The notes beneath the pieces were generated by a model that was given only the letters and a program-made list of their open reading frames with translations, did no database searches and was not told the DNA's origin. A stretch of DNA of 54,445 nucleotides from Bacillota bacterium (GTDB lineage: Bacteria; Bacillota; Desulfotomaculia; Desulfotomaculales; Pelotomaculaceae): contig JAKPTB010000009.1 of assembly GCA_029555205.1 (NCBI GenBank), positions 1-54,445 on the forward strand, read 5' to 3'. The position numbers and the translations under genes were made by a program. Shown here piece by piece: positions 7,854 to 17,279 of this stretch (position 1 is its first letter; each line of letters begins with the position of its first letter).

Positions 7854-9110
7854 TTATTTTCTCCAGATGGACGCTCCCAGAGACATTAGTTTTTCCTCCA
7901 GTTTATGGTAACCCCTGTCTATGTATATGGCGTTGCATATTTCAGTTTCCCCGGAAGCCATCAAACCGGCCACAATCAGGGCAGCGCCGGCACGCAGGTC
8001 AGTGGCTTTAACCTGAGTACCCTGCAGGGAGGAAACCCCCTCAATAACAGCAATCCGGCCCTCTACTTTGATCCTGGCGCCCATACGCTTGAGTTCATCA
8101 GCAACCATAAAACGGTTTTCAAATATGTTTTCCACAATCATGCTGGTACCTGGAACAACCGAGAGCATGGCCATCAGCTGTGACTGCATGTCTGTGGGAA
8201 AGCCGGGGTAAGGCATCGTTTTGATGTCAATGGGCCGCAAGGGTTTATCCGCACGCACCCTTAAGGTATCCTCTCCCTCCAGCACCTCGACGTTAGCCTC
8301 GCGCAGCTTGGCGCTCAACGGCTGCAGGTGGATCGGAATCAGGTTCTCCAGGGTTACATCTCCCCCGGTAGCTGCGGAAGCCACCATAAAGGTACCCGCT
8401 TCAATCCGGTCGGGTATGATTGGGTAGCGAACACCCCCTTCAAGGATGGGGGTACCGTCAATTTTAATTACATCGGTGCCGGCGCCCCGTACTTTGGCGC
8501 CCAGGATATTCAGGAAATTTGCCAGATCTACAATCTCCGGTTCCTTGGCCGCGTTTTCAATTAGCGTTTGGCCTTCAGCCAGGCAGGCTGCCATCATGAT
8601 ATTCTCAGTGGCGCCCACGCTGGGAAAGTCCAGGTAGATTCTGGCTCCCTTCAGGCGGCCCTTGACTCTACCGCGAATGCAGCCGTGCTCCAGGGACAGC
8701 TCTGCCCCCAGTCCCTCAAGGCCCTTAAAGTGCAAATCCATGGGCCGGATCCCGATGTTGCAGCCACCCGGCAAGGCCACCCGGACCCGTCCGAACCTGG
8801 CCAGAATTGGCCCAAGGAGGAGATTGGAGGCCCGCAGTTGTTTTACCAGTTGATAAGGAGCCCCGCTACTTACTTCTTCGGGGGGTTTAATCCTCAAGGT
8901 TTCAGGTTTTTCCCAATTCGCAGTTGCTCCGAGACTTTTGATGATCTCAATCATTACGCGAACATCGCTGATTTCCGGAACGTTTTCCAGCACCACCTCG
9001 TTCCTGGAAAGAAACGTGGCGCACAAGAGAGCCAGTGAGGCGTTCTTGGCGCCGCTAATTCTTATCCTGCCGCGGAGGGGCTTACCTCCTGCGATAACGA
9101 TCTTGTCCAT
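7854..9110 (-). CDS. murA: UDP-N-acetylglucosamine 1-carboxyvinyltransferase MurA
   Basis: A 418-residue enzyme that transfers enolpyruvate from PEP to UDP-GlcNAc, the first committed step of peptidoglycan synthesis, in the cytoplasm. Key residues are Lys22-Asn23 in SGAKNASL and the catalytic cysteine Cys117 in PGGCNIGIRP, the fosfomycin target. The inside-out alpha/beta barrel repeats are evident throughout. ATG start behind AGGAGG. The usual RASxLVMGP motif reads RASNLLLGP, a mild variation. It is upstream of rlmH in one operon. A second MurA paralogue elsewhere is common in Firmicutes. Confidence 0.97.
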   Translation of the reverse strand: MDKIVIAGGKPLRGRIRISGAKNASLALLCATFLSRNEVVLENVPEISDVRVMIEIIKSLGATANWEKPETLRIKPPEEVSSGAPYQLVKQLRASNLLLGPILARFGRVRVALPGGCNIGIRPMDLHFKGLEGLGAELSLEHGCIRGRVKGRLKGARIYLDFPSVGATENIMMAACLAEGQTLIENAAKEPEIVDLANFLNILGAKVRGAGTDVIKIDGTPILEGGVRYPIIPDRIEAGTFMVASAATGGDVTLENLIPIHLQPLSAKLREANVEVLEGEDTLRVRADKPLRPIDIKTMPYPGFPTDMQSQLMAMLSVVPGTSMIVENIFENRFMVADELKRMGARIKVEGRIAVIEGVSSLQGTQVKATDLRAGAALIVAGLMASGETEICNAIYIDRGYHKLEEKLMSLGASIWRK

Positions 9111-9267
9111 TAAAGTCCTCCTAAAAGACTATTCGCGGCAATATATTGAAAACATATAAAGACTATTCGTGCTAAATGTTTTTATTCCTGCCCCGGCGCT
9201 CAGGATTGTGACCCGTGATTCAATTTCTTTTTTCCGGACCTTTTCTAAAACTTTGGCCCAGGAGGTA

Positions 9268-10200
9268 TTAAAACAAAAGCCGGCCGCTGCTTTCCTCTGT
9301 TTGATTCAAGACCCAGGCCTGCCAGCGCGCCTCAAACTGGGCTTCGTCCAGTTGCAGCACCTTCTCCGCAGCCTGGCTGAAGCTGCAGCCGTGACCCAGT
9401 TCTTTGATCAAACCGGCCAGGGCATCCTCGCCGTATTGACTGACGATGTACTGCACCGCGGCAAGTGACTGGCTGTAGGCACGGGTCTGGTCTGCCAGGT
9501 TGTCGAAATCCCGGCTAAGTTCCTCCATGGAATAAAGGGGAGGCTTCAGTAAGTCCTCCGGCTTGCTCAAGGTAAAGCCAGTCAGCTTGTATTCCTCATA
9601 CTGCGCCACGCCCTCGGTAAACCAGCGGGGGTAATTGCCCCCCGTCAGATAATCTACCATCAAGTGGGTCAGCTCGTGGGCCATCGGCCCGGAAGATACA
9701 AAGACTTCCCTGATCCGGGACGCCTCCGTTTCAGCCACCCAGGCCCCGGGTGAAAGCACCCGGATAACCCCGGCCCAGTAAACGCCCATGGCGCTCTCAC
9801 TGGCATCCCAGCCAAAACTCTGATTGAGCTCTTGTTTTGTGGAATAGAGGATAATGGGGATCCTGCCCCGGGGCCTATAACCGAAATCTTCCGTAACGGA
9901 CTGGTAAAATTTCTCTGCCGTTTCCAGGACAAGCTCCGCCTCGGCCCGGTCTCCGGGCTTATACTTCACAAAAAAATGCTCGGATGTGAGTCTGGACATA
10001 TTCCAGGAACCAATTACCACATAGATTTTGACCAGTTCACGGATGGCCCCGTAGCAGTAAAATTTGGCGCTAGCAGGAATTCTCCCCAGAATGGGCAATA
10101 GCAGTACAAGAATAGCGGCTATAATCCTGGCTGGACGCTTCCGGGTTAGACCTTTATTGCCGGAAACGTTTTTTAGGTTTCTTTGTACTCCGCTTTGCAT
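9268..10200 (-). CDS. Gluzincin-type metallopeptidase (peptidase MA-like family), exported
   Basis: A 310-residue protein with an N-terminal signal anchor (about residues 24-45) and an extracytoplasmic zinc metallopeptidase domain. The zinc motif is HELTH (His175, Glu176, His179), with the third ligand probably Glu196 in WFTEGVAQYEEY, the M1/MA-clan pattern. Start ATG at 10200 behind GGGAGG. It stands apart from its neighbours, with 157 bases before murA. Substrate unknown. A role in envelope or spore-coat processing is a guess from its location outside the membrane. Confidence 0.82.
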   Translation of the reverse strand: MQSGVQRNLKNVSGNKGLTRKRPARIIAAILVLLLPILGRIPASAKFYCYGAIRELVKIYVVIGSWNMSRLTSEHFFVKYKPGDRAEAELVLETAEKFYQSVTEDFGYRPRGRIPIILYSTKQELNQSFGWDASESAMGVYWAGVIRVLSPGAWVAETEASRIREVFVSSGPMAHELTHLMVDYLTGGNYPRWFTEGVAQYEEYKLTGFTLSKPEDLLKPPLYSMEELSRDFDNLADQTRAYSQSLAAVQYIVSQYGEDALAGLIKELGHGCSFSQAAEKVLQLDEAQFEARWQAWVLNQTEESSGRLLF

Positions 10201-10280
10201 GCGTTACCTCCCGCCAGTTAATTAATCAGTCTAATTATAAAGCGGGAGTTGAACCCTTCCTAGCGGAAAATAATTCATTA

Positions 10281-10332
10281 AAAAAAGACCCGGACGGGCC
10301 GGCTGATTCACACCGCGCCAGGTTCCGGGTCT
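10281..10332 (-). terminator. Terminator downstream of the TPR gene
   Basis: On the minus strand AGACCCGGA and TCCGGGTCT form a nine-bp stem around an internal G+C-rich hairpin, followed by a run of T. It ends the transcript of the TPR protein gene. Confidence 0.88.
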
Positions 10333-10357
10333 ATTTTAGTTCAAGATATGCAAACTG

Positions 10358-10942
10358 TCACTGGCCTGAGGCCTTCTTCCATTCTTCAATGGCCTGCCGG
10401 GCCTTTTCAACCTCCGTCCCTTCCCCTGCAAGGGAAATAAAGGTTTCCATCTCCTGAATGGCCGCAGCATAGTCCTGCTTGCCCGTGCCCAGGATAATAC
10501 CATACAAGTAATGGGCGTTCTTGTTGCCGGGGTCCCGTTGGATCAAATCCTGCAGGTTCCCTATGGCCTGGTCATACTGGTTGCTGTAATAATAGAGCGT
10601 GGCAAGATTAAGCCGGGACTCCGCGTGAGCCGGGTCAAGGGCCAGGACCTGCTCGTAGGTTTTTATGGCCTGCTCCCGTTGAGCTGTGTAAATATAAGTT
10701 TCAGCTAATTCCAATAAAACATCTTTATCGCCGGGATTTGCTTTAGCCCTTTCTTCCAGGCTGGCAAGCTGTTCCTGGAGCGTTTGGGTTGCATAATCAT
10801 CTCCGGTTGCTCCGCTGTCACCCGGCTGCCTCTGGAAAAGGCCGGCCAGCGGAATCACCAGGCCAATGGCAATCAGGACGGTAACTGTTATAAAAATGAA
10901 TCTGCGCAATTTATTCCTCTTGACGGATTTTCGTATAAACAA
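10358..10942 (-). CDS. Membrane-anchored tetratricopeptide-repeat protein
   Basis: About 194 residues: one N-terminal membrane helix (FIFITVTVLIAIGLVIPLAG) followed by a linker and three to four TPR units. Visible repeats are KDVLLELAETYIYTAQREQA, AESRLNLATLYYYSNQYDQA and KNAHYLYGIILGTGKQDYAA. I favour TTG 10942 as start because AGGGGTGAT precedes it at proper spacing; GTG 10951 is also possible. TPR proteins act as protein-protein scaffolds. No partner is evident and the specific role is unknown. Confidence 0.85.
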   Translation of the reverse strand: MFIRKSVKRNKLRRFIFITVTVLIAIGLVIPLAGLFQRQPGDSGATGDDYATQTLQEQLASLEERAKANPGDKDVLLELAETYIYTAQREQAIKTYEQVLALDPAHAESRLNLATLYYYSNQYDQAIGNLQDLIQRDPGNKNAHYLYGIILGTGKQDYAAAIQEMETFISLAGEGTEVEKARQAIEEWKKASGQ

Positions 10943-11035
10943 ACCTATCACCCCTAAGATATTATAGCACTGCTAAACCCGTTGGCAAGCTTTTTTACAT
11001 AAAAGGGGGACATGGCAATCCTTGATATTTCCTGG

Positions 11036-11066
11036 AAAAAGCCGCCCGGAGAGCAACCGGGCGGCT
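11036..11066 (-). terminator. Terminator of the M23 peptidase gene
   Basis: On the minus strand AGCCGCCCGG and CCGGGCGGCT form a perfect ten-bp stem with a seven-base loop and a short T-tract (TTTTT). It lies 57 bases after the peptidase stop. Confidence 0.9.
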
Positions 11067-11122
11067 GACACCAATCAATTGGGGACTCTGGATTGAGTAG
11101 TAAATTTAAGTGGCCTAATTTA

Positions 11123-12526
11123 TTATAAATAGTTTGCCGGATTACGCGGATTTCCTCCAATCCTGACTTCAAAGTGGAGGTGGGGACCGTCGGCACGCCC
11201 TGTTGCTCCAACCAGTCCGATTTTTTGGCCGCGCTCCACCTTTTCACCATTATTAACATTTATGGATGAGAGATGGGCATACAGAGTCACGAGACCCGAT
11301 CCGTGGGAGATCTCTACAGTCTTGCCGTAACCTCCCTGCCAGCCGGTAAAGGTAACAGTCCCGCCGGCAGCTGCCATAACTGTACTGCCGTAGCCTGCGC
11401 CGATATCCACACCTTCATGCATCCGGCCGTTGCGCATGCCGAAGGGGGATAGGACCCTGCCGGAACAGGGCCGGCTCAAACGCGCCGTACCACCCCGTGA
11501 CGCCAGCATGGTTAAGGAGCCTTTGGCCACAACTTCTGTTCTGGGTTCACTGATGAGTTCCTCGGCCAGGACCTCTCTTGCCGTTTCCAGCCCATTCTCC
11601 CGGACTATTTCGTATGTAACGGTTCTCTTGCCCGGTTCCCCCTTGCAGATTATCCTCTGCTCCCCGAACAGGAGGCTGTCATCTTTTTGAACCTCGACAG
11701 AGTAAGGTATCTCTTCATCCACCGTTACCTGACGCTTTGTTACAACGTTAATTAACGGTGATTCCTTACTCAGGCACAACACCTGATCAATGCTCAAGCG
11801 CTCCGGATTCAGACCGGGGTTCGACAACACAATTTGCTCTATGTCCATCCTGGCGGCCCGGGCTATATCCCAAAGGGTGTCGCCTTCCTTGACCTTATAT
11901 TCTGTTACCTTGTTGGTTCCCAGAAGGACAAATTTTTTGGCCGACTCCAAATCCATGATGTTGTTGATTTCAGTGCTTCCCTCAGCCAGTTCGATTTTTT
12001 CCTTGAACATGGGGTTTTCACCCGGCTCCAGCGGGTAGAGTCCTTTCAGCCAGGCCAGTAAGTATTCGGCATCTTCTTTATGCTTCAAAAAAACCCTGGC
12101 TTCCCCGTTTATCAGTATGGATGTACAGGACGCCTTAAAAGTAAGGGACTCACCAAGTCTTTCGGTTAGAGCCTCCTGATCCAGCATTTCCTTCTGATCT
12201 ACCCGGATTCCCCTGTAGTCGATTTCTTCTGTTATTACTACGGGGCAGCCGGCCTGGTCCGATTTGGACCTGGTCAGTTCAGCCAGGGCCTGTTTAGCAC
12301 TTTTCTCGTCATCTGCAACGGCGACCATATTACCGTCCACATAGACGGCACAGGCATTACCCCCGAAAATAGCGTAGGCTGAAAGGGCAAGAATTAAATA
12401 AAGCGCTACTCCCAGCCCCACCCGCCGGTATACAGGCTGCCTTGACAGCCACTGTCGCATAACAGAAATAAAGGCAAATCTATCAAGCCTGGGAAGGCGC
12501 CGCAATCCTTCAGATTCTGGCGGCAA
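11123..12526 (-). CDS. M23 family metallopeptidase with LysM and G5 domains
   Basis: About 467 residues. The order is: cytoplasmic basic N-terminus, one membrane helix (VGLGVALYLILALSAYAIFG), a region with two half-domains, a LysM domain (YKVKEGDTLWDIARAARMDI), a G5 domain (RQVTVDEEIPYSVEVQKDD), and a C-terminal lysostaphin-like M23 domain. The M23 domain has zinc ligands in HEGVDIGAGYG and HLHFEVRIGG. It is predicted to cleave peptidoglycan cross-bridges or stems at the cell or forespore surface. I start at TTG 12526, nine bases after GGAG; TTG 12535 is also in frame. The same architecture is common in spore-forming Firmicutes. Confidence 0.93.
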   Translation of the reverse strand: MPPESEGLRRLPRLDRFAFISVMRQWLSRQPVYRRVGLGVALYLILALSAYAIFGGNACAVYVDGNMVAVADDEKSAKQALAELTRSKSDQAGCPVVITEEIDYRGIRVDQKEMLDQEALTERLGESLTFKASCTSILINGEARVFLKHKEDAEYLLAWLKGLYPLEPGENPMFKEKIELAEGSTEINNIMDLESAKKFVLLGTNKVTEYKVKEGDTLWDIARAARMDIEQIVLSNPGLNPERLSIDQVLCLSKESPLINVVTKRQVTVDEEIPYSVEVQKDDSLLFGEQRIICKGEPGKRTVTYEIVRENGLETAREVLAEELISEPRTEVVAKGSLTMLASRGGTARLSRPCSGRVLSPFGMRNGRMHEGVDIGAGYGSTVMAAAGGTVTFTGWQGGYGKTVEISHGSGLVTLYAHLSSINVNNGEKVERGQKIGLVGATGRADGPHLHFEVRIGGNPRNPANYL

Positions 12527-12608
12527 AATCGTCAACTCCTCTCAGAAACAGGCTCTTGCTGTAGAAACCTGTAATAAAATAGAGAACTTCGGGAAAAAAA
12601 CACTCGTT

Positions 12609-12614
12609 TATTAT
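12609..12614 (-). promoter_or_regulatory. Possible -10 box of the M23 peptidase gene
   Basis: A TATAAT on the minus strand lies about 80 bases upstream of the M23 gene start. The best partner 18 bases upstream, TTTACC, is a poor -35. The rest of the 220-base gap between this gene and scfB shows nothing recognisable. Confidence 0.4.
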
Positions 12615-12747
12615 AACATGGCAAGCCAGGGAGGGTAAAACAGCCCTTTTCGTAGAATATTGTCCAAAACAGCCTGAAAAAGCCGTATTAAGGAAATATT
12701 TCACTTGTTTGGCAAATAAACAACCCTCCGGCAGGAAACTGTTACTC

Positions 12748-14100
12748 TTAATCCTGCCGGCTCTCCTTCACTTTCAAATAAAGGGCGCACTCAAGCCTCT
12801 TCCGGGCCAGGCTGCAGCCCTGTTCGTGGGGCCTGTAAATTGACCCGTTTGCTGCCCCGGCATTGGCATGACAGCCGCCGCTGCAGTAAAACTTGGCCCA
12901 GCAGCCGGCGCAGCCCTCCTTATTGTAAACATGCGCCTGGCGGAAAGCTTCCACCAGGTCCGGCCTGACCCTGCCGTTAAAGACATTGCCCATCAAATAA
13001 TCGCTCCTGCCTACAAACTGGTGGCAGGGATACAAATCTCCATTGGGCGCAACGGCCAGGTATTCATAACCCGCTCCGCACCCCGTAAGCCTTTTCGGCA
13101 GGCAGGGACCTCCCTCAAGATCGATGTTAAAGTGGAAAAAATCCAGCGGCTCCCCGGCCTCTCTACGCCGCAGCAATTCCCTGGTTAACTGTTCATACTG
13201 GGCAAGAACCGCTGGCAAATCCTCCCGGCGGATGGCGTAGGGGGCTTCCTCCGGCGCAACCACCGGCTCCACTGATAAATGCTTAAAACCCAGGTCGGCC
13301 ATGTGCAGAACATCATTGCTAAAGTCTAAATTATGCCGGGTATAAGTGCCGCGGATAATGTAGTTCCGGTTGTGCCGGGAGTCTACAAAACTTTTTATTC
13401 TGGATGTAACTATTTCATAGGAACCGGCTCCCCCCGGGAAGGGACGCATCCTGTCATGTACCTTCTGTCTTCCGTCAAGACTCAGGACCACATTGATCTC
13501 ATGCTCATTGAGAAACTGTGAAACTTCCCTGTTTAATAAAAGGGCATTGGTGGTTACGGTGAATTTAAACACCTTACCCCTTTCCCCGGCCCTTTGTACT
13601 CCGTAATAGACCAGTTCTTTCAGTACCTCAAAATTTAAAAGGGGTTCTCCTCCAAAAAAATCAATCTCCAAATGCTTCCTGTTAGCTGAACGCTCAATCA
13701 GGAAGTCTATGGCCGCGCGGCCTGTTTCCAGGGGCATCAATTGGTCTTCTCCGCCGAAGCGCCCCTGCCCGGCAAAACAGTAACGGCAACCCAGGTTGCA
13801 GGAATGAGCCAGGTGAAGACAAAGCGCTTTGGTTACAATTTCATTGCTGGGAGTATATTTCCCCTGGTAGGGGTCCGGGCTGAAAAGCAGTCCGGATTGT
13901 TCCAGTTCTTTTATTTCTTTCAGTGTCTCCGCAACATCCACAGGGTCGAAGCGGCCACGGGTTCCTTCAATCAATTCCGCCTCAGTCACCTGTCCGTAAT
14001 TCTCTAATAATTCCCAGGCCAGTTCGTCCACCTCGTGGACCGCTCCGCTGTGAACGTCTAAAACGATTCTGGTTCCGTCAAAAATAAACTTGTGCAACAA
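12748..14100 (-). CDS. scfB: Radical SAM maturase of the SCIFF peptide (thioether-forming)
   Basis: A 450-residue radical SAM/SPASM enzyme that forms a cysteine-to-alpha-carbon thioether in the SCIFF precursor peptide. The N-terminal peptide-recognition region (about 1-85) precedes the radical SAM cluster motif CNLGCRYC (Cys101, Cys105, Cys108), the EIDFFGGEPLLNFE motif, and a C-terminal SPASM domain with clustered cysteines (LTGCGAGYEYLAVAPNG, DLYPCHQFVG, EGCAGCWAKFYCSGGC). The start is probably TTG 14100; AAAGGAG lies somewhat far (13 bases). The SCIFF peptide gene is 70 bases upstream on the same strand. This pairing is nearly universal in Clostridia. Confidence 0.96.
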   Translation of the reverse strand: MLHKFIFDGTRIVLDVHSGAVHEVDELAWELLENYGQVTEAELIEGTRGRFDPVDVAETLKEIKELEQSGLLFSPDPYQGKYTPSNEIVTKALCLHLAHSCNLGCRYCFAGQGRFGGEDQLMPLETGRAAIDFLIERSANRKHLEIDFFGGEPLLNFEVLKELVYYGVQRAGERGKVFKFTVTTNALLLNREVSQFLNEHEINVVLSLDGRQKVHDRMRPFPGGAGSYEIVTSRIKSFVDSRHNRNYIIRGTYTRHNLDFSNDVLHMADLGFKHLSVEPVVAPEEAPYAIRREDLPAVLAQYEQLTRELLRRREAGEPLDFFHFNIDLEGGPCLPKRLTGCGAGYEYLAVAPNGDLYPCHQFVGRSDYLMGNVFNGRVRPDLVEAFRQAHVYNKEGCAGCWAKFYCSGGCHANAGAANGSIYRPHEQGCSLARKRLECALYLKVKESRQD

Positions 14101-14138
14101 TTATATTTTTTGCTCCTTTCACGTCTTTCACGTAAAGA

Positions 14139-14172
14139 AGAGCCCCATCCCAACGGGACAAGGCTCTTTTTT
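14139..14172 (-). terminator. Hairpin between the SCIFF gene and its maturase
   Basis: A 13-bp stem including G-T pairs (AGAGCCTTGTCCC / GGGATGGGGCTCT on the minus strand) with a GTT loop begins four bases after the scfA stop. On the minus strand only a weak T-tract follows, so it may act as a partial attenuator that makes the peptide more abundant than the enzyme. On the plus strand it is followed by six T and could stop antisense transcription. Confidence 0.65.
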
Positions 14173-14320
14173 AATTCGATTGCTCCCTGGCGCAAAGCTG
14201 ATTGCCCACCGTGCAGGAAGTCTTGCAGGCAGACTGGCAGGAAGTCTGACACTCGCCGCAGCCACGCTTATTTTCATTAGACAGCCGCGTTTTATTTACT
14301 GTTTTAATGTGTTTTCCCAT
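14171..14320 (-). CDS. scfA: SCIFF peptide (six cysteines in forty-five residues)
   Basis: A 49-residue precursor peptide. It starts MGKHIKTVNKTRLSNENK and continues with six cysteines at positions 21, 24, 28, 32, 36 and 43 (pattern C-x2-C-x3-C-x3-C-x3-C-x6-C). That matches the SCIFF family, the substrate of the adjacent radical SAM maturase. ATG start with GGAGGAGGG upstream. The biological role of the mature peptide is not known. The gene is short enough to be missed by ORF callers. Confidence 0.95.
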   Translation of the reverse strand: MGKHIKTVNKTRLSNENKRGCGECQTSCQSACKTSCTVGNQLCAREQSN

Positions 14321-14602
14321 AGAAATTTATCCCTCCTCCAAATCATTATAAATGATCAGGGGAATGGAGGCAACCAATTAAAGGAGTAAATAACCGCCCT
14401 TTTCACCCAAAAAACAGCGTATTCCCCCTTTGAAGCGGCGACCCGGGGCAGGGTTTGAACACCAGGCCCGGCTTACTTCCCGGCTATCTCACTGATCCGG
14501 ATATAGCTGTCCTTACCAAACCTGGAGATAAGTCGTCTGATTTCTACAATATGTATTGTTTACTCCATAAATTTTTGATAATATAAAATAGGGCGATAAA
14601 AA

Positions 14603-14812
14603 ATGACATTTTTTAAGCAACTGACAAACTTGAAGTTTTTTAATAGCTTAAAATTCTATTATAATTTTATAGTTTCCGGTTTCGCCAACGGCGGCAGCTG
14701 GAAACTGGATCGGATCGTGGAACTGGATAACCGCGAAACCCGTAAGATTATGATTAGACACATGTCCACTTATGAAGAACTTTTCGCCCGGCGGGAAAGG
14801 ACACAACATTAA
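14603..14812 (+). CDS. Small ORF of unknown function followed by a terminator
   Basis: A 69-residue reading on the plus strand, against the local gene direction. No good ribosome-binding site precedes the ATG, and I recognise no family. The last third (LDNRETRKIMIRHMSTYEELFARRERT) looks protein-like, the first part is AT-rich. A strong plus-strand terminator begins right at its stop codon, the main reason to list it. It may be a remnant or the 3' end of a decayed gene. The gap around it (14321-14602 and 14840-15148) shows no other feature. Confidence 0.3.
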   Translation: MTFFKQLTNLKFFNSLKFYYNFIVSGFANGGSWKLDRIVELDNRETRKIMIRHMSTYEELFARRERTQH

Positions 14813-14839
14813 CTACAGCATTAAATGTAGTTTTTTTTT
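14811..14839 (+). terminator. Plus-strand rho-independent terminator
   Basis: AACTACA and TGTAGTT form a seven-bp stem around GCATTAAA, followed by a long T-tract. It overlaps the stop codon of the small plus-strand ORF, so something is, or was, transcribed rightward here. Confidence 0.75.
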
Positions 14840-15148
14840 GCCCTTTTGGAGCCCTGTTTAGAGAAAAACAAACGAAGAAAAAACATCGCCAATCGCCGGC
14901 AACATCCAGGCAGCAAAAGCAACCTGGACTTATGCTCATCTGTCCCATCTCAAGGAACAACTTTCCATCCTGTCCTTTCCTTAATTAGTCCAGGTCAATT
15001 GATTGATGAATGTATTGACCAAGGCATTTTTATTCCCAATACGGAACAAGGCCACAAGCAAGGGGATGTAAGGGCTTTAAAAATAAACATAAGGTAAGGG
15101 AAAATAAAAACCCGGGGCTTATTCAGCCTCGGATTTCCTTGCTATCGC

Positions 15149-15223
15149 TGGAGCGGGTGACGGGGATCGAACCCGCAACCCTCAGCTTGGGAAGCTGATG
15201 CTCTACCATTGAGCTACACCCGC
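15149..15223 (-). tRNA. tRNA-Gly (anticodon CCC)
   Basis: Minus-strand cloverleaf. Acceptor GCGGGTG pairs with CACCCGC, D-arm GCTC/GAGC, anticodon stem TCAGC/GCTGA around loop TTCCCAA (anticodon CCC), and T-arm with GGTTCGATCC. The CCA end is encoded (15151-15149). It is last in a three-tRNA group after Lys and Glu. The 335 bases between it and tRNA-Glu hold nothing I can support. Confidence 0.95.
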
Positions 15224-15558
15224 CCGGCTCTATTATTATAGACTTTTCAAAAAAAAATTGCAAGCCGGGGAAACTGTTTTCCTCCCGCTTAGCTACTCTT
15301 TCTTTATCAGGCCCATTCTCTGCCCGGCCTATCGTTGCTCCATGCTTTAATTACTTTCCCGGTTGTGGATGCTGAGACTCTGATTTTAAATAAAGATCGG
15401 AGCTGAGAAACCAAAAATTTTTTCACTAAGGCCTATTCACTTATTTTTTTGAGAACACACAAATAAAATTAGCCCTCCTATGGCCGGCCCAGGCCTGCCT
15501 ATAACCTGCATATAAAATGATCCAGGCAGCCCTGCGGCTGCCTTAGAAAGGGATTTTG

Positions 15559-15634
15559 TGGTGACCCCACCGGGATTCGAACCCGGGTTACCGCCGTGAA
15601 AGGGCGGTGTCTTAGGCCGCTTGACCATGGGGCC
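15559..15634 (-). tRNA. tRNA-Glu (anticodon TTC)
   Basis: Minus-strand cloverleaf. Acceptor GGCCCCA pairs with TGGGGTC (one G-T pair), anticodon stem ACCGCC/GGCGGT around CTTTCAC gives anticodon TTC, T-loop GGTTCGAATCC. The CCA end is encoded. Confidence 0.96.
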
Positions 15635-15716
15635 CTATTGGCTTTTGGCAGGGGTTTCAATAAAATACCGGGCAAACCCTGCATTCCAAAGTTAAGACTT
15701 ATGAATAATAATTAAT

Positions 15717-15792
15717 TGGTGAGCCATGGTGGACTCGAACCACCGACACCCTGATTAAAAGTCAGGTGCTCTACCGACTGAGCTAATGGCCC
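15717..15792 (-). tRNA. tRNA-Lys (anticodon TTT)
   Basis: Minus-strand cloverleaf. Acceptor GGGCCAT pairs with ATGGCTC, anticodon stem CCTGA/TCAGG around CTTTTAA gives anticodon TTT, T-loop GGTTCGAGTCC. The CCA end is encoded. It lies 74 bases past the purA terminator, so the tRNA group probably has its own promoter. Confidence 0.96.
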
Positions 15793-15865
15793 AAAATGCC
15801 TTACAGTTAGATATGTTACTATAACAGGTTAAGCGCTGTCAACCACTAAAAATGAGAAAAATAAT

Positions 15866-15895
15866 AACAAAAGCGGACCCCTTTAAGAGTCCGCT
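15866..15895 (-). terminator. Terminator of purA
   Basis: On the minus strand AGCGGAC and GTCCGCT form a stem with a ten-base loop and a T-rich tail (TTTTGTTATTATTTTT), 22 bases after the purA stop. Confidence 0.88.
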
Positions 15896-15916
15896 CAAAA
15901 TGTAGGTTTGACTTTC

Positions 15917-17245
<1,329 letters not shown>

Positions 17246-17279
17246 TTACCCGGACAATCCCGGAAGGGAACCCGGAGTC

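Noticed and set aside
14437-14475. Sequence with GGGTTTGAACACC, considered as a fourth tRNA remnant
   Set aside because: No acceptor or anticodon arm can be formed around it.
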